Origin: Liolophura sinensis | Lineage: Eukaryota > Mollusca > Polyplacophora > Chitonida > Chitonidae | Assembly: GCF_032854445.1 (NCBI RefSeq) | Contig: NC_088298.1 | Coordinates: 17,751,976-17,815,975, forward strand | Reading direction: 5' to 3' | DNA: 64,000 nt | Part shown: positions 35,923-47,516 of the stretch, one piece after another | How the letters are laid out: every line of letters begins with the position of its first letter | Position numbering within the stretch: position 1 is the first letter of the stretch | The notes under the pieces: generated by a model | Seen by the model: the letters and a program-made list of their open reading frames with translations, nothing else | Database searches by the model: none | What the model was told of the DNA's origin: nothing | Made by a program: the position numbers and the translations under genes

Positions 35923-36356
35923 TACCTATCTACGCGGAAATTCACCACACGCTGATTGGTTCGTTTTTTTCTTACGTAACCTCTTCTCGCACGCTGATTG
36001 GTTCGTTTTGCGGGTCCCCCATTGGGTAGTTTGGGGCAAATCCGGCTCACCCATTGGCTCGTTTTGGCGCCCGGGAGCTCTTTTCGAGCTGTCCCACTCG
36101 ACTTTACAAGCCGACGTTTTGCCTCTTTTTTTTCTCTCTTTTTTCCCTATACTGTTATACGGTTATACTATATCACACTCGTCTATACACACATATGCCC
36201 CGCGGTGTGGGAAAAACCCACAACTGAGGGATGACGTCACACCTACCAGCCCTTCGGGCTGGCAGGTGTGACGTCACCACCACATCACCTCCTCCCCATA
36301 CCTCCTCCCCAAAACCTCCTCCCCAATACCGAACGTAAGTCACATTCCTAACTACT
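35923..36356 (-). repeat. Right terminal inverted repeat of copy 2
   Basis: Reverse complement of 16517-16951, ending CCTAACTACT at 36356. It contains the mirror hairpin (36232-36276) and CCAAT boxes oriented toward the zinc-finger gene. The near-identity of both TIRs indicates recent replication or insertion. Confidence 0.95.
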
Positions 36357-36362
36357 CAGGCC
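36357..36362. other. Right target-site duplication of Polinton copy 2 (CAGGCC)
   Basis: Identical to 16511-16516. The host exon continues in frame from the next base. Confidence 0.96.
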
Positions 36363-38917
36363 ATTACAAAGTCCCTGGAGTCCCGACATGGGGCTCCAGG
36401 GGGATATATCTCCATATGGCCAGAGGGCAAGGTATCAAAAGCTCTGTTCAAGATTTGTTTAAGTTGTTCTTTATAAACATCCTTGTTTCTTTCTGTTAGT
36501 AGACCCTTTGCTGCTGTTACTGGCTTACTTTATGTTTGGTTAGAACGTTTTTGAATAAAGTTATTCAGGTTGATTGATTTGTATTCACTTGTATGTTCTG
36601 AACCGAAGTATCGCCTTAACACTCATATATCACGGATTAAAATATTGTTTACTACAAACGTTCACTAAATGTTCAATGCAGATTATATAAAATGAGGGTA
36701 ATGCTATGCAATACACAGGATTATGAATTTCAGAAGTGTTCTCTAGATGGTTAAATGTTATTACAATGCAATGCAAATAATAGCAAATAATACTTGTAGT
36801 AACCTTTAAATTTATTTGGTTAAAATTTGCTTTTTTTTTTTTGCAGTTGATGGAAGAAATTGATTTTTCTGCCTTGGGGGAAGAGTGGGGGGATTTGGGG
36901 GATTTAGGTTTTGTTAATGTATCTGGTGAGGGGAATAGTGAGGACATTTTAGAAGGGGTTAGTGTAGCTGGGGGCGGTGGTGGGGTGCTAGAGGGGGGTA
37001 GTAATCAAGTGTTTGTGGGGGGTGGGAGTGAAGGTGTAGCGGGGGAATTTAGTGTAGGCAGTAGTGGGGAAAAAACAGGGAAGGGAGTAGTTCGGGGGAA
37101 GGGAAAGGGGAAAGGGAAAAGGAAAAGAAGGATGGCACATGAGGTGGAAAGTGGGAGTAAAGCAAAGGTAAGGTTCAGTTTTCAGTGCTTGTAAACAAAA
37201 AGGCTGTGGTAATATTATCTGGAAATGACCTTTGTATTATTCCCATATAACTTGTCTGTAAATGTGTATTGAAACATGTCATGGTAAATGTAATCTCACA
37301 CTAATGATATCAGTAAAAGCAGTCCTGCTGTATACAGAAATAGTCAACACCTGTATCAAGAATATCAAAGCATGCTGTTGTGAAATGCAAGTCGATTTTT
37401 ATTAATTGCATAAAGTATGTAACTAATTATGTCATAGTAATCATGTCATATTTTATTCTGTTTCAGATGGTTGTATTGAGGGATGGGGATTCGGGGAGGG
37501 ATTACAGGGCGGAGGGCCACAGAGTCCCCGACTTTGTGGACCTGACATCAAACAACGACCTGGTAAGAACTGTAGACATCTTACACATTTATACAATTTT
37601 AGGAAATAAATCTGTACTTCTGTGATTGTAAAACGCACAGACTATTTCACATAGCACTAAGAATAGGCTTCCAGGTGATAAACTGAAATGGAATGAGTAT
37701 GTATATTCAGGATGTTAATTACATAAATATTAGTGTAACATTATTGTTCATGATTAGGGCAATATTGGATTAGAATATATTTGCCATGCCCCGAAATGAG
37801 GTTGTTTCACAAAAATAGTTTATCATGCGCCTAGTTATCATGTAGACCTTTTTGAAAACAAGAATCGTTTTCAAACATCCAATCTTCATGCTAAATATTA
37901 TACGCATTTACACAAATAAATTGACGAGCATAATGAGAAAAACTCATCAAATATCTATAGCACTGAAACAAGAAGTTAATTAACATTACTTCTATTTTTT
38001 ATTATTATTCAGAAATCAGCGATGTGTACGTGCCTGTGTTTTATTACAGGAGATGTCAGCCATGTGTTTTTTGTGTGTGTGTCTGTGTTCATTACAGGAA
38101 ATGTGATAACATTTGTCTGCTTGTAATAATCAAGCAGTACATCATACACACTCAGAGATGTCATAACATATGAGGTACTGCATGATTATCACACGAAGAG
38201 TCCACATTTTTGCCTGATTTATTTCTTTCTTTCTGTTAACAGGTTGATGCTTTCAAGACTGGCCAGGTCGTTGTTCGACATGAATCTGCTCCTCAACAGA
38301 GGGATTGCTGTCGGCACTTCCACGCGATCCCTCTGTTGCCGGACCAGATTCGAGAGATTGTTCGGCAGGAACTGGTTTCCTACACAGAAGAACTACACCG
38401 GAGGTTTGAGGGCATGCTGAAGCAACAGCTGGCTGAAATACTGCCAGGGTTGCTGGAGAGACAGGGAGAAGGCAGAGTCCTTGCCTCCCCACCTGCCTCC
38501 TCCTCAGCTGCCACCCCACTGCCTTCCACCCCTCCAGAGATGCCATCTACTGTTGGGGTGGGTGTTGCTAAACAGCATTTAAGGCTTGGTGCGCACAAGG
38601 ATGATTGCCATTTTATGCATGACTTGTGCGTCATCCCGGATAGTGTGGTGGCAATGGTTGAGGAAAAATCTGCAGGAAATCCACAGATTTTTGCCTCGAC
38701 CTTGACCATGGCACTATTCCGGGGGGAGGAGCTGTCTGGTAGGGCTGTTGACGGCTCAAAGCAAGGGAAGGCAGCTTTGAGCCCTCGACGCCTGAATGCC
38801 ATCAAACAAAAGGTGTTTGATGTGCACTCAGTGCCCCCGTCACAAAGACAGGGGAAGTGGCACAAATGTAAAACAGCCATTAACTGCAAACTTAGGAACC
38901 TCCTTAGAAAATCCTAG
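36363..38917 (+). CDS. Host BEN-domain gene, downstream exons
   Basis: The interrupted exon resumes at 36363 and ends at 36431 (AAG|GTATCA). The next exons are 36847-37167 (acceptor TTTTTTTGCAG, donor AAAG|GTAAGG; acidic Gly-rich protein with a Lys/Arg-rich nuclear-type patch), 37467-37562 (TTTCAG / CTG|GTAAGA) and 38243-38917 (TTAACAG to TAG). All joins are phase 0. The last exon has a predicted coiled coil (residues after L-P-D-Q-I-R-E-I), a Pro/Ser linker and a C-terminal BEN domain (A-G-N-P-Q-I-F-A ... F-R-G-E-E-L-S-G ... R-L-N-A-I-K-Q-K-V-F). BEN proteins bind DNA and act in chromatin and transcription. The Polinton should disrupt this allele. Confidence 0.8.
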
Positions 38918-40879
38918 TTTGCAGTTAATGCAGTTTTGCATTTTCTGCCACTTTTTCTGTTTTTGTGCGGTGATAATGAGAATTATCTGCCAAGCTGCTC
39001 CTTTTTCCAACCCTAATGTCATTTTGGTTTCCTCTTAAGCTGCTGGAGTTTACCACATAAAACTGTGGTAGATTCTATAAAAAAAATAAATGGTATATTT
39101 CAATTCCCTCCAACAAGTTGGTTCCCTCAATAAGTTATTTTCCTCCATGAAATTGGTTTCCTATTGGTCAAGGTATTGCTGAAAAAATGCTGTCTTGGCC
39201 AATTCTTGCCTTACAGTCTCTGTCCTCCGCCCTGTACAAAAAAAAAAAAAGGGGGGGGGGTGGGGGAAATAATGTTATTGTTTAATTTATTATTATATAA
39301 GATTTGTATATAACCGAAATTTTTATTTAAACAGTATTTATAATAGTGCAATAAAATATTTATAACTAATTGTAAAATATTTAAATATATAAATAAATTG
39401 TTCAACTTTTCATTTTGTTGTTTTAAGTAAATTATAAATGTTACAAGATTGAGTGAACTTTACTGTGTTTCTTCACGTTATGGCCACATTTAAAAAAAGT
39501 ACACTATTTAAAACATGGTCTTTTTGCTATATTCCCCCAATCAACATCTATATGCATGTAGTTCAACATCTATTTCTGTACTTTTTGGGGTTGAAATAAT
39601 GTGTGTAGAAATCAACATGAACTGACCTAAGACGTGTACTTTATTTAACTGTGGTTTTGTCTTTTAGTGTTTTCATATCAGTATCTTCAAATTCCAATGA
39701 ATGCATATCTTACTGCGGCTGCGCCCAACATCTGTGATTGCAAGTTAATTCCTACGTCTTCTCCATTGCCTCCAGAGTGCTCCTAACAGTTTATGCTGGA
39801 ATTTGGCAATGTATCTTGTCCTGCCTTTCAAACTCTAAGCATGTTATAACTTGGTGAACCTAGAAGGAAAGTCTAGTTCTGGATTGAACCAGTCCCTGGA
39901 ACCTGGATGGAACCAGTCCCTGGAACCTGGATGGTAGATTTATTGCAGAATCATATAAAGGAGGGTCACTAATACATTTTTACATGGTTCCTTGTGCCAG
40001 TTTACACTCTATGAAGTGTCTAGCAGCTTGGTGATAGTCAGCTGATGACATGCATTAGAACATCCCTTCAGGCCAGGTTTCCTATCACCACAATGTTGTA
40101 TTACTTAGTGTAAAGAATGTTGACAGGTGGAACATAACAGCCCAGAAGTTAATGCAGCGAAGAAAATCCAAAAGTTTAATGTGAGTGAGTGAATGAGGTG
40201 AGATAAGAACACACAAACAAACAAACAGCTGAACTTGAAAGAATACTTTTTCAACCAACAATTTATTCCAAGCAACAAGTTATGATTCACTATACAAACT
40301 ACATAAATGTTCCACTTGGTAGTCCATGCATGTTAAAAACGCAGCTGTCCTGTTATTAATTATAGACAACTCGTGTTGCTTAGAGTGAAAAATATTCCCC
40401 CGCACCAAAAAACCGAAAGTGTCTCTTTCAGGAAAAAGCGTAGGGATTACAAATATATTTCCACAATTACATGTAAATCAGATTTATGATGAAAAGTCTT
40501 CTCACAGTTAATGCTCATACCCTGTGTGCTGCACTGTCTGAAAAGAGATGAAATGTACGAAGTATTAATTTATTGGATCAAAGTTTTGTGTTGACCTTTA
40601 ATGGAAATATATACAGAATACATGTGGTGATTGCATCAACTTTGCTGCAGATGCAATTTATCAAACAGGTAGTTGATAAAACAAGAAGTTTAAAAAAGGA
40701 TGTAGTGAAAACTTTAAAACTGAAACTAAATCTAAACTAAACTTTAAATCTTGAGACTACAAGTACCTTTGTACTATTGCCTTCTGTCTGAAAAGATACA
40801 AAGATACTGACATATGAATAAGACATACATAAAGACAATCTGAGATGTGTCTGGTTCATTGAGAAAATATTGTACTCAA
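38918..40879. other. AT-rich intergenic DNA downstream of the BEN gene
   Basis: No gene seen. It includes an A-run followed by a G-run (about 39,238-39,259), and a 24-bp unit GGATGGAACCAGTCCCTGGA plus ACCT repeated at about 39,881-39,934. Confidence 0.45.
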
Positions 40880-41164
40880 TCAATAACCAGATGCTGCCCC
40901 ATTACGTTCTATGACCCGAGGAATAACTTTTCGTAAATGATCTATGAACCTTCTGCAGTCTACAATACCGTCTATAAGCTGATCCTTTGTCTGCCGCTTG
41001 TGTTTCTTTGCCAGGTTTGTCTTCAACATTGCCCATACCATCTCTATGGGGTTGAGGTCTGGAGATTCGGGTGGTGTCCTCCAGTGGTTGATTCCATGAG
41101 ACTTCATAAATTCTATAATAATATATGTAAAATTCGATGTCTTGAGAAATATATAAAAATACAT
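40880..41164 (-). pseudogene. Tc1/IS630-type transposase, C-terminal fragment
   Basis: Minus-strand frame with T-P-P-E-S-P-D-L-N-P-I-E-M-V-W followed by helices, the region holding the third catalytic acidic residue of DDE_3 (Tc1/IS630) transposases. The upstream part is missing: sequence beyond 41,164 is a TA/GA microsatellite. The protein terminus at 40,880 looks natural (A-A-S-G-Y, stop). Confidence 0.75.
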
Positions 41165-41170
41165 TATAAA

Positions 41171-41173
<3 letters not shown>

Positions 41174-41261
<88 letters not shown>

Positions 41262-41262
41262 A
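41174..41262. repeat. (TA)n(GA)n compound microsatellite
   Basis: About 47 bases of TA followed by about 42 bases of GA. It abuts the truncated transposase fragment. Confidence 0.95.
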
Positions 41263-41606
41263 TAGAATAGATTTTCTTTCCTAGATAAGAACAAAACAGT
41301 CGAAACTGCAGTCAAAATACGCAGGTGTAGAAAGTCACTTCCTTTTTATTCCATCATTTCTCCACGTCAAAGAAATCTTACTTTCATATATATTATATAT
41401 AACCAGCATTTGTTTACAGCAGAAGTTAATTTTTACAGTTCTTACTTGTATAAAGGAGAAATACTACAACTTTATTCACTGATAAAAGTGATATTTCACA
41501 TAGTTATACATCACAGTTTTTTTAATTGCACTCGCAACAATAAGTCATACAAGACAAGGCGTTACAGTGACTTTGTATAAATGGTTTAATTCTTCACCTT
41601 TTGTGA
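41263..41606. other. AT-rich DNA at the left edge of Polinton copy 3
   Basis: No gene. Polinton homology begins abruptly near 41,607 (GGAGCTTGAGACGG) with no TIR or target duplication on this side. Confidence 0.6.
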
Positions 41607-42809
41607 AGCTTGTGGAGCTTGAGACGGCGCTAACAGCCTTGCTGTGGCAAGCTTACGATGTAGCTCTCCAACCTCACCTCCTCAAGTTACAGCGCGATGT
41701 GTACGGTCAACAATCCACCAACACCGCGAGTGACCCATCTCCTCCCCGACCTCCCTTGCTGGAGAACCGAGAGCTGGCCCTGAGTATCGTGGACGAGGCC
41801 CGTATGCGTTACCTGAAAGAGGGAACTGTGTTGGTCAAGTTCATGCGCCAGGCCCGTAAGGCAGCCTCCCTCCCGTGGGCTGTGGAGAAGAGTGTGAAAG
41901 ACCAACTGCGGCAGTTTTTAAATGAGACGCCGATCAACAAATCGTACCCGGCATTCGCCCAGATGTACGTGGAGTATTTGATGACAGCCAACAACCTCTC
42001 TGCACCTGACGAGCAGCCTACAATCCGACCTAACAACCAAGCCAACCAACCCAACCAGGCTACCCAGGCTACGATGACCGAGTGAGTGTGTTTTTGTTTT
42101 AACCGCACCACCCTTACCCAGCTGTTTTTTTTTGTTTTTGTTTTTCCCTTCATTCATTCTCGTTTTGTTTTACCTATGTGTGTTTTTTACAGGGAGATGA
42201 CTAGGGTGGTGCGCGTTATAAACATTGACCAATGTCGGGACTTTCATATTGGCGATACAATCGTCATTACGAGACATTTCTCACCGTGACACCAAAATAA
42301 TGGACACTTACAGCATGTATTTATTCGTTCATTCGTGTTCACTGTTCGAGTTCGAAAAAATAAATAAAAAAAGTTTTCAGGTTGACGACCCTGGTCTTTT
42401 GTGTTGGTTATTGTCTTTACCTGTTGGTGAAGGGATAGTCTATCTATCTATCTATCTATCTATCGTTTTGATTGATGTGGCTAGGGTTCGGTCGGTGACG
42501 GCATTAGAATGACGACGGTGTCTTCTTTATGTCTTTTCTAGCCTGGCGAAGCTCCGTACAACGCCGCAATGGAAAGACTGGGTAGCTGTCGTCACCGACC
42601 TGCAAAGCTACACAGGTGTGCTACATAGTATGTTTGCGGATGGTAGAGTGAACGGGGGACGAATGCAGGTGCTGCAAGCGTACACTGAAGACGTCTGTCA
42701 GCATGTCGAGGATTCCCGACCTATTCAAGCGTATTACGTAGAGATTGCTCGTCCCACATTGATAGAGGTCTATCAACGCTCCGTGTTACATACCTGTACA
42801 TTGCTGTAA
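41607..42809 (+). pseudogene. PC4-like protein, C-terminal part with both alternative exons (copy 3)
   Basis: Only the helical C-terminal domain of exon 1 remains (to 42081). The donor GA|GTGAGT, exon 2a (42193-42289, RHIM-like, 97 bases) and exon 2b (42542-42809, 268 bases) are all present with the same lengths and phases as in copy 2. Without the promoter and N-terminus the gene cannot be normal, but the splice architecture is conserved. Confidence 0.82.
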
Positions 42810-42880
42810 ATATTACTAATACTGTTACCTTACTATGGAATCCATCCCCGGTGTTTTGTGTTTTCTTTTTTATATGGACT

Positions 42881-42930
42881 GGGTCAGTGTGTCAGTGTGT
42901 CAGGCTAGGGCCACTCTATACTATATATAG
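42881..42930 (+). promoter_or_regulatory. Integrase promoter with GTCAGTGT repeat and TATA box (copy 3)
   Basis: The repeat at 42881-42902 is followed by CTATATATAGG at about 42,919-42,930; the integrase ATG is 42998. Confidence 0.6.
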
Positions 42931-42997
42931 GTGGTCTGAGGTGGGTTGACTCATTACACACAACAGACACCAAGCAGCAAGGACGACGTGGTGGACT

Positions 42998-44119
42998 ATG
43001 CCTCGCACGAAAAAAAAATCAGTCACGCCGGGCCGTGGTTCAAACCCGATCGATACCGCTCTCCATGCTTTGTATTACAACCCGGACAGTCCAGCGGCTT
43101 ACAGCGGGGTTCAACCCTTGCTCAAGGTAGCTCGACAACGGGGACTCAAAGCGAGTCGAACCCACGTGTCGGCTTGGCTGGCTCAGCAGGACACGTACAC
43201 ACTCCACCGACCTGCACGCCGCCATTACCCGCGTAACCGAGTGGTGGTTGGGGGTATGGACAGTCAGTGGCAGGCAGACCTGGTCGACATGACAGCGTTC
43301 GCCAAAGAAAATGACAACAACCGTTACCTACTGACCTGCATCGATGTCCTCTCCAAGTATGCCTGGGTGATGCCACTCCGGGCCAAAACCGGGGCTCGTT
43401 TGATCGAGGCATTTCAACAGATTTTCAAGACGGGTCGCCGACCGTTGTACCTGCAAACGGACGAGGGGAAAGAGTTTCTGAACAGACCGTTTCAAGCCTT
43501 TTTAAAGGACAAAGGGGTGTTTTTCTTTCACACGTTTAACAAAACCAAAGCCTCCGTGGTAGAACGGTTCAACCGCACTTTGAAAGGTCGCATGTACAAA
43601 TATTTCACCGCTCACAACACTCGGCGCTACCTGGACGCCTTACCGGCGCTGGTTCGCGGTTACAATCAAGCCTACCACCGAAGCATACGACGAGCCCCTA
43701 TCGACGTCACCCCCCAGAACCAGAAGGAAGTCCGGCAAGTCTTGTACGGTCCATCCACACACAAACGCTCGGTCCACCGTTATCGGGCCGGTGATCTCGT
43801 GCGTATCAGTAAAGTGAAAGGGAAATTTGAAAAATCATACCTGCCGAATTGGAGCACGGAAATGTTCCGCATCGTCCGCTTCCACCCTCGACAGCCTGCT
43901 GTGTACACACTGGAGGATTTGAACGGGGATCAATTGCTAGGGACGCTTTACGAAACCGAACTCCAACCGGTGACAGCCGCGGTGGATAAGTTTTATCAGG
44001 TGGAGAAGATCTTAAAAAGGGAACGGCGGCGAGGGAAACTGTACTATTGGGTGAAGTGGGTCGGTTATCCACCTAGCTTTAATTCTTGGGTGCCGGCCAC
44101 GGACGTGAAACGTATTTAA
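42998..44119 (+). CDS. Polinton integrase with chromodomain, intact (copy 3)
   Basis: 373 residues from the ATG at 42998, the only one of the three copies with an uninterrupted frame. It has a basic start (P-R-T-K-K-K), an rve core with the Asp, Asp, Glu triad (Q-A-D-L, L-Q-T-D-E-G, S-V-V-E-R-F; 33 residues between the last two), then an SH3-like basic segment and a C-terminal chromodomain with W-V-K-W-V-G-Y. It serves as the reference for the breaks in copies 1 and 2. Confidence 0.95.
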   Translation: MPRTKKKSVTPGRGSNPIDTALHALYYNPDSPAAYSGVQPLLKVARQRGLKASRTHVSAWLAQQDTYTLHRPARRHYPRNRVVVGGMDSQWQADLVDMTAFAKENDNNRYLLTCIDVLSKYAWVMPLRAKTGARLIEAFQQIFKTGRRPLYLQTDEGKEFLNRPFQAFLKDKGVFFFHTFNKTKASVVERFNRTLKGRMYKYFTAHNTRRYLDALPALVRGYNQAYHRSIRRAPIDVTPQNQKEVRQVLYGPSTHKRSVHRYRAGDLVRISKVKGKFEKSYLPNWSTEMFRIVRFHPRQPAVYTLEDLNGDQLLGTLYETELQPVTAAVDKFYQVEKILKRERRRGKLYYWVKWVGYPPSFNSWVPATDVKRI

Positions 44120-44159
44120 ACCCGAGGGGTCGCTACCACTTCCGACTGACCTGCCTTAA

Positions 44160-44788
44160 GGGTCAGTGTATATCGGTGTATACAAGGCTTGCGCGAGAAT
44201 AAAGGGACCGTAGCAGCCGTACTGGGCGTTCTCTTGTACATCGGTGCTTTAGTGGGTGGATTGGCTGCGGAACTCAGCCTACAACTGCTCCAAGACCAGT
44301 CAACCCTACAATATCTACGAGGACAATTAAACAAGACGCGTTTCCGCTGGATTGGGACACCTGTATCACCGCCTCAACCACCGTCAATTGCCCGTCGGTT
44401 TGACAATACCGAGAACACCGTCACTGCCACTAGCGCCATTACCCGGAGCTGGGATCGAACTCCCACGTCACAACCCTCCACACCCACCACAACCACACTA
44501 CACCGACGGCACCCACTCTCCTCAAACTCCGCAAACTCCTAAAACTCTTCAAACTCCTCACCCCCTTCACCCACCCCTACTCACCCCACCACACCAATAC
44601 CTAGCATCATTTCCACACCTGTCTATCTACCCCCTAACACAACACAGGTAACACAGGTAACATAGGCAAGACAGGCAACACAGGTAACACAGCCAACGCA
44701 GGCGACACAGGTATCATCACCTGCCGTCACTCCCCCCACTATCCACCACCCCCCACCCGTACGACGATCCAAACCGCCGACGGAGCTA
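44160..44788 (+). pseudogene. Mucin-like membrane protein, start lost and nonsense (copy 3)
   Basis: The region equivalent to the copy 2 start has no ATG. The membrane helix and Thr/Pro-rich part are readable from about 44,189, but the frame stops at about 44,540. Downstream Thr/Gln-type repeats contain further changes. Confidence 0.72.
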
Positions 44789-44797
44789 GTTTTACCC

Positions 44798-45415
44798 ATG
44801 TACACGCGATGGGAGCATCCCTTTACCTGCATTGTCAGCGGACCGACGGGATCTGGGAAGTCTGTGTTTGTGAAACGGTTAGTGGAACACGCTCCAGCTC
44901 TCATTCATCCGCCCCCACAACGCATCGTCTGGTATTACGGGGAGTGGCAGCCATTGTACACCACGTTACCTCACGTTCGGTTTGAAGAAGGTGTGCCCAG
45001 CCCGTCCGCTTTCGACCCGGGGGAGCGGACGTTAGTCGTCGTGGATGATTTGATGGCTGAAGCCGACGATCGCGTGACAAAACTCTTCACCAAAGGCAGT
45101 CACCACCGCAATATCAGCGTGGTGTACATCGTGCAGAATTTGTTTAACAAAACCAAAGACCATCGGACCATCAGTCTGAACGCACATTACTTGGTGTTGT
45201 TCAAAAACCCGCGAGATGTAGCCCAAATTACCACGATCGCTAAACAAATGGCTCCAGGGCGGACACAGTACGTGCGCGAGGCCTTTGAAGATGCCACGGC
45301 TGAACCTCACGGGTATTTGCTGGTGGATTTCAAGCAAACCACACCCGATCACCTGCGACTTCGCACCCACATTTTCCCCGGGGAGATTCAACACGCCTAT
45401 CTCCCCAAGTCATAA
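44798..45415 (+). CDS. FtsK/HerA-type genome packaging ATPase (copy 3)
   Basis: 205 residues, intact, with Walker A G-P-T-G-S-G-K-S and Walker B V-V-V-D-D. Second residue is Tyr instead of Asp. A few other substitutions separate it from copy 2. Confidence 0.94.
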   Translation: MYTRWEHPFTCIVSGPTGSGKSVFVKRLVEHAPALIHPPPQRIVWYYGEWQPLYTTLPHVRFEEGVPSPSAFDPGERTLVVVDDLMAEADDRVTKLFTKGSHHRNISVVYIVQNLFNKTKDHRTISLNAHYLVLFKNPRDVAQITTIAKQMAPGRTQYVREAFEDATAEPHGYLLVDFKQTTPDHLRLRTHIFPGEIQHAYLPKS

Positions 45416-45618
45416 CACCAACTTTGAAGCTACAATCTATCACATCAGTTTGTTTTGGCTGGCTGGTGGGTAGGCTGGTGGGTGGGCTGGCTGACGTGTC
45501 AGCTGACGGACTGGTAAAACAGTGTATTATTGCGGCGAGCGGTGACTAGGTCAGTGTGTCATCATAAAACTTTGAACACAGTCTATCACCTCAGTTGCTC
45601 TCACGACGACGACCCGTG

Positions 45619-46005
45619 ATGAGGTCACACCGTCTCCAACGTTACGGTCCCTTATTAACCCTGCTCGCGCGAGCCACCCCCTCTATTCGTCAGGCTGTGC
45701 TGCGGGGTAACGATCCAGGATTACTCCGGTGCTTGTGTGAATGTGCTAAGAATGTGTTAAATGGAAACGTCCCACTCTCGCCGGCTCAGAAGGTGAAGTT
45801 ACAGCGACACAAGACGGGTCTTCGCACTTTGGTGAAGAAAAGTGTTCCCCTGCATAAGAAAGGACGGATTGTTCAACGTGGTGGATTCCTCCCACTGCTA
45901 CTCGCCCCCCTCCTCGCCAAAGCCATTGTACCAGCCGTTCTCGGGGGTGTTGTCGGCGGTGTCGTTAAGGGTGTCACTAGTAAGGCTATAGCTGGTGGCA
46001 GGTAA
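45619..46005 (+). CDS. Small basic Polinton protein with hydrophobic tail (copy 3)
   Basis: Intact 128-residue frame, nearly identical to the copy 2 protein at 22264-22650. It again overlaps the next ATG by one base (TAATG). Confidence 0.65.
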   Translation: MRSHRLQRYGPLLTLLARATPSIRQAVLRGNDPGLLRCLCECAKNVLNGNVPLSPAQKVKLQRHKTGLRTLVKKSVPLHKKGRIVQRGGFLPLLLAPLLAKAIVPAVLGGVVGGVVKGVTSKAIAGGR

Positions 46006-46678
46006 TGCACCACGCCAAGAAAATGGCCTTGGTCGAGCCACGGCTCTTAGAGACGCTCACACGACCTTCACCTCCAGCCCACCCACCCCCAACCTACTCC
46101 AGCTCCCCATACCCCGTCCCCAATACGGTGAAAGCCCTCAACACGCTCGATCAAGAGATGGCCTCGATCCTCCACGACAGGACTCTCTCGGACGAGGAGA
46201 AAATACAGCGATATCACCACACCCTTCAACGGTACCGGACGTTTCAAGATCAATACCAAATCGGGCAGCGACCGAGTTCGATCCCACCTCAGGCCAAACC
46301 CACAGCCAGTCGTTTTTTGAGCGAGGCGGATAAGGCGATGCTAGACACCCCGACCCAAACCCTCCAGCCTACCACCCCTACCACCCCTGTCCCCTCACAC
46401 GAGCGCTCATCACCCCGGGATCACTACCGGGCTTGGGTGCGGGAAAAAATGAGCACACCCGCCGAGCTGGGGAATCCCCCGACCGAGCTGGGGGAATCCC
46501 CCGATCGCCAGAACCCCGACCAGCCAACATAAAAAAAACCCCAGGCCCTCCACTACCGCCTCTAGTTCCACACACACACCACACACCAAAGCGAGCCAAG
46601 AAGACGCGACGAGGCCAGCGACCTGAACTCCTACCTGCTTCATCTATCATACGCCCGCTAAGGTGGAGTCCCTATTAA
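46005..46678 (+). pseudogene. Polinton late-cluster protein of unknown function, frameshifted (copy 3)
   Basis: Equivalent of the 225-residue copy 2 protein. An additional G in GAGCTGGGGGAATC (near 46,493) shifts the frame in the E-L-G-N-P-P repeat, ending the protein at 175 residues (stop at 46,530-46,532). The basic tail remains in another frame. Confidence 0.75.
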
Positions 46679-46742
46679 TTAAATACAGGCGCCAGAGGAC
46701 AAAACGATCAGTCCACCCGAGGGAGATCATCTCACCCACACC

Positions 46743-47516
46743 ATGTTTTACGTGACGCTACCCAGTAACAGCTCGCTGGACTACTTCCCCAACAATACCT
46801 TGACGCGTTTCACCACCCAATTACCCCGCCCCATCCATTTGACAGGTGACTGGGAATGTGGGCTGGTCGAAATACAGTATCCCCGGACCTGGTTTAACGT
46901 GCGGTCAGGTGAAGTGTGGTATACCATAGACTCCCCAAAAGACTCACACCACGGTACGCATAAGCTCATATTACCAGCCGGCTACTACCCGACACCCAAA
47001 GACCTGGCCTGGGGGTTGACCAAATTGTTAAGCGAGACAGAGATCCGCGATCACCAGGAGCACGCCGGGGACTTAACGTTTGAGTTCGACGATATGCAGC
47101 GGAAATACAGCGTGCGGTTTGAGAAACCACTGGGGCTTGGTTTCAGCCCACGGCTAATGCAATTCATGAATTTACCGTACGGATGGCTCATGGGACCGGC
47201 GGACCTTATGTATGTCGGTGCCGAGGATTTAACGATCAGCACACCCACGCTGTACGTGTACACAGACATTATCGAACCGCGTGTGGTGGGGGACACGTTG
47301 GCCCCGCTGTTGCGGACGGTTACCACGGAAGGGCAGTATGGGGAGCACGTCTCCAAGACTTTCTAACACGTGGAATACATCCCCGTGCAGTCCAAACATT
47401 TCTCGACGGTGGACATTGATATTAGGGACGACACGGGTCGATCCGTCGCATTTGAACGCGGTAAAGTGGTGGTGACACTTCACTTTCGACAGCGGCGTGC
47501 TTTACCCTTGCAATAA
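46743..47516 (+). pseudogene. Penton-like minor capsid protein with nonsense codon (copy 3)
   Basis: The frame matches copy 2 but a TAA at 47364-47366 replaces a Gln codon after S-K-T-F, removing the last 50 residues including the conserved F-E-R-G-K block. The downstream sequence is otherwise intact to the native stop at 47516. Confidence 0.87.

Larger units (their letters stand above)
16517..36356 (+). mobile_element. Polinton/Maverick copy 2, full length with TIRs and TSD
   Basis: This is a complete element of 19,840 bp. Both ends begin AGTAGTTAGGAATGTGACTT, carry TIRs of about 435 bp, and are flanked by a perfect 6-bp duplication, CAGGCC. The size, the 5'-AG ends, the TSD length and the gene set (protein-primed PolB, chromodomain integrase, FtsK-like ATPase, adenain-type protease, double-jelly-roll capsid and penton proteins) define a Polinton/adintovirus. 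All main frames are open except for an extra A near the integrase start. The element sits in a coding exon of a host gene, which with the perfect TSD points to a recent insertion. Confidence 0.97.
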
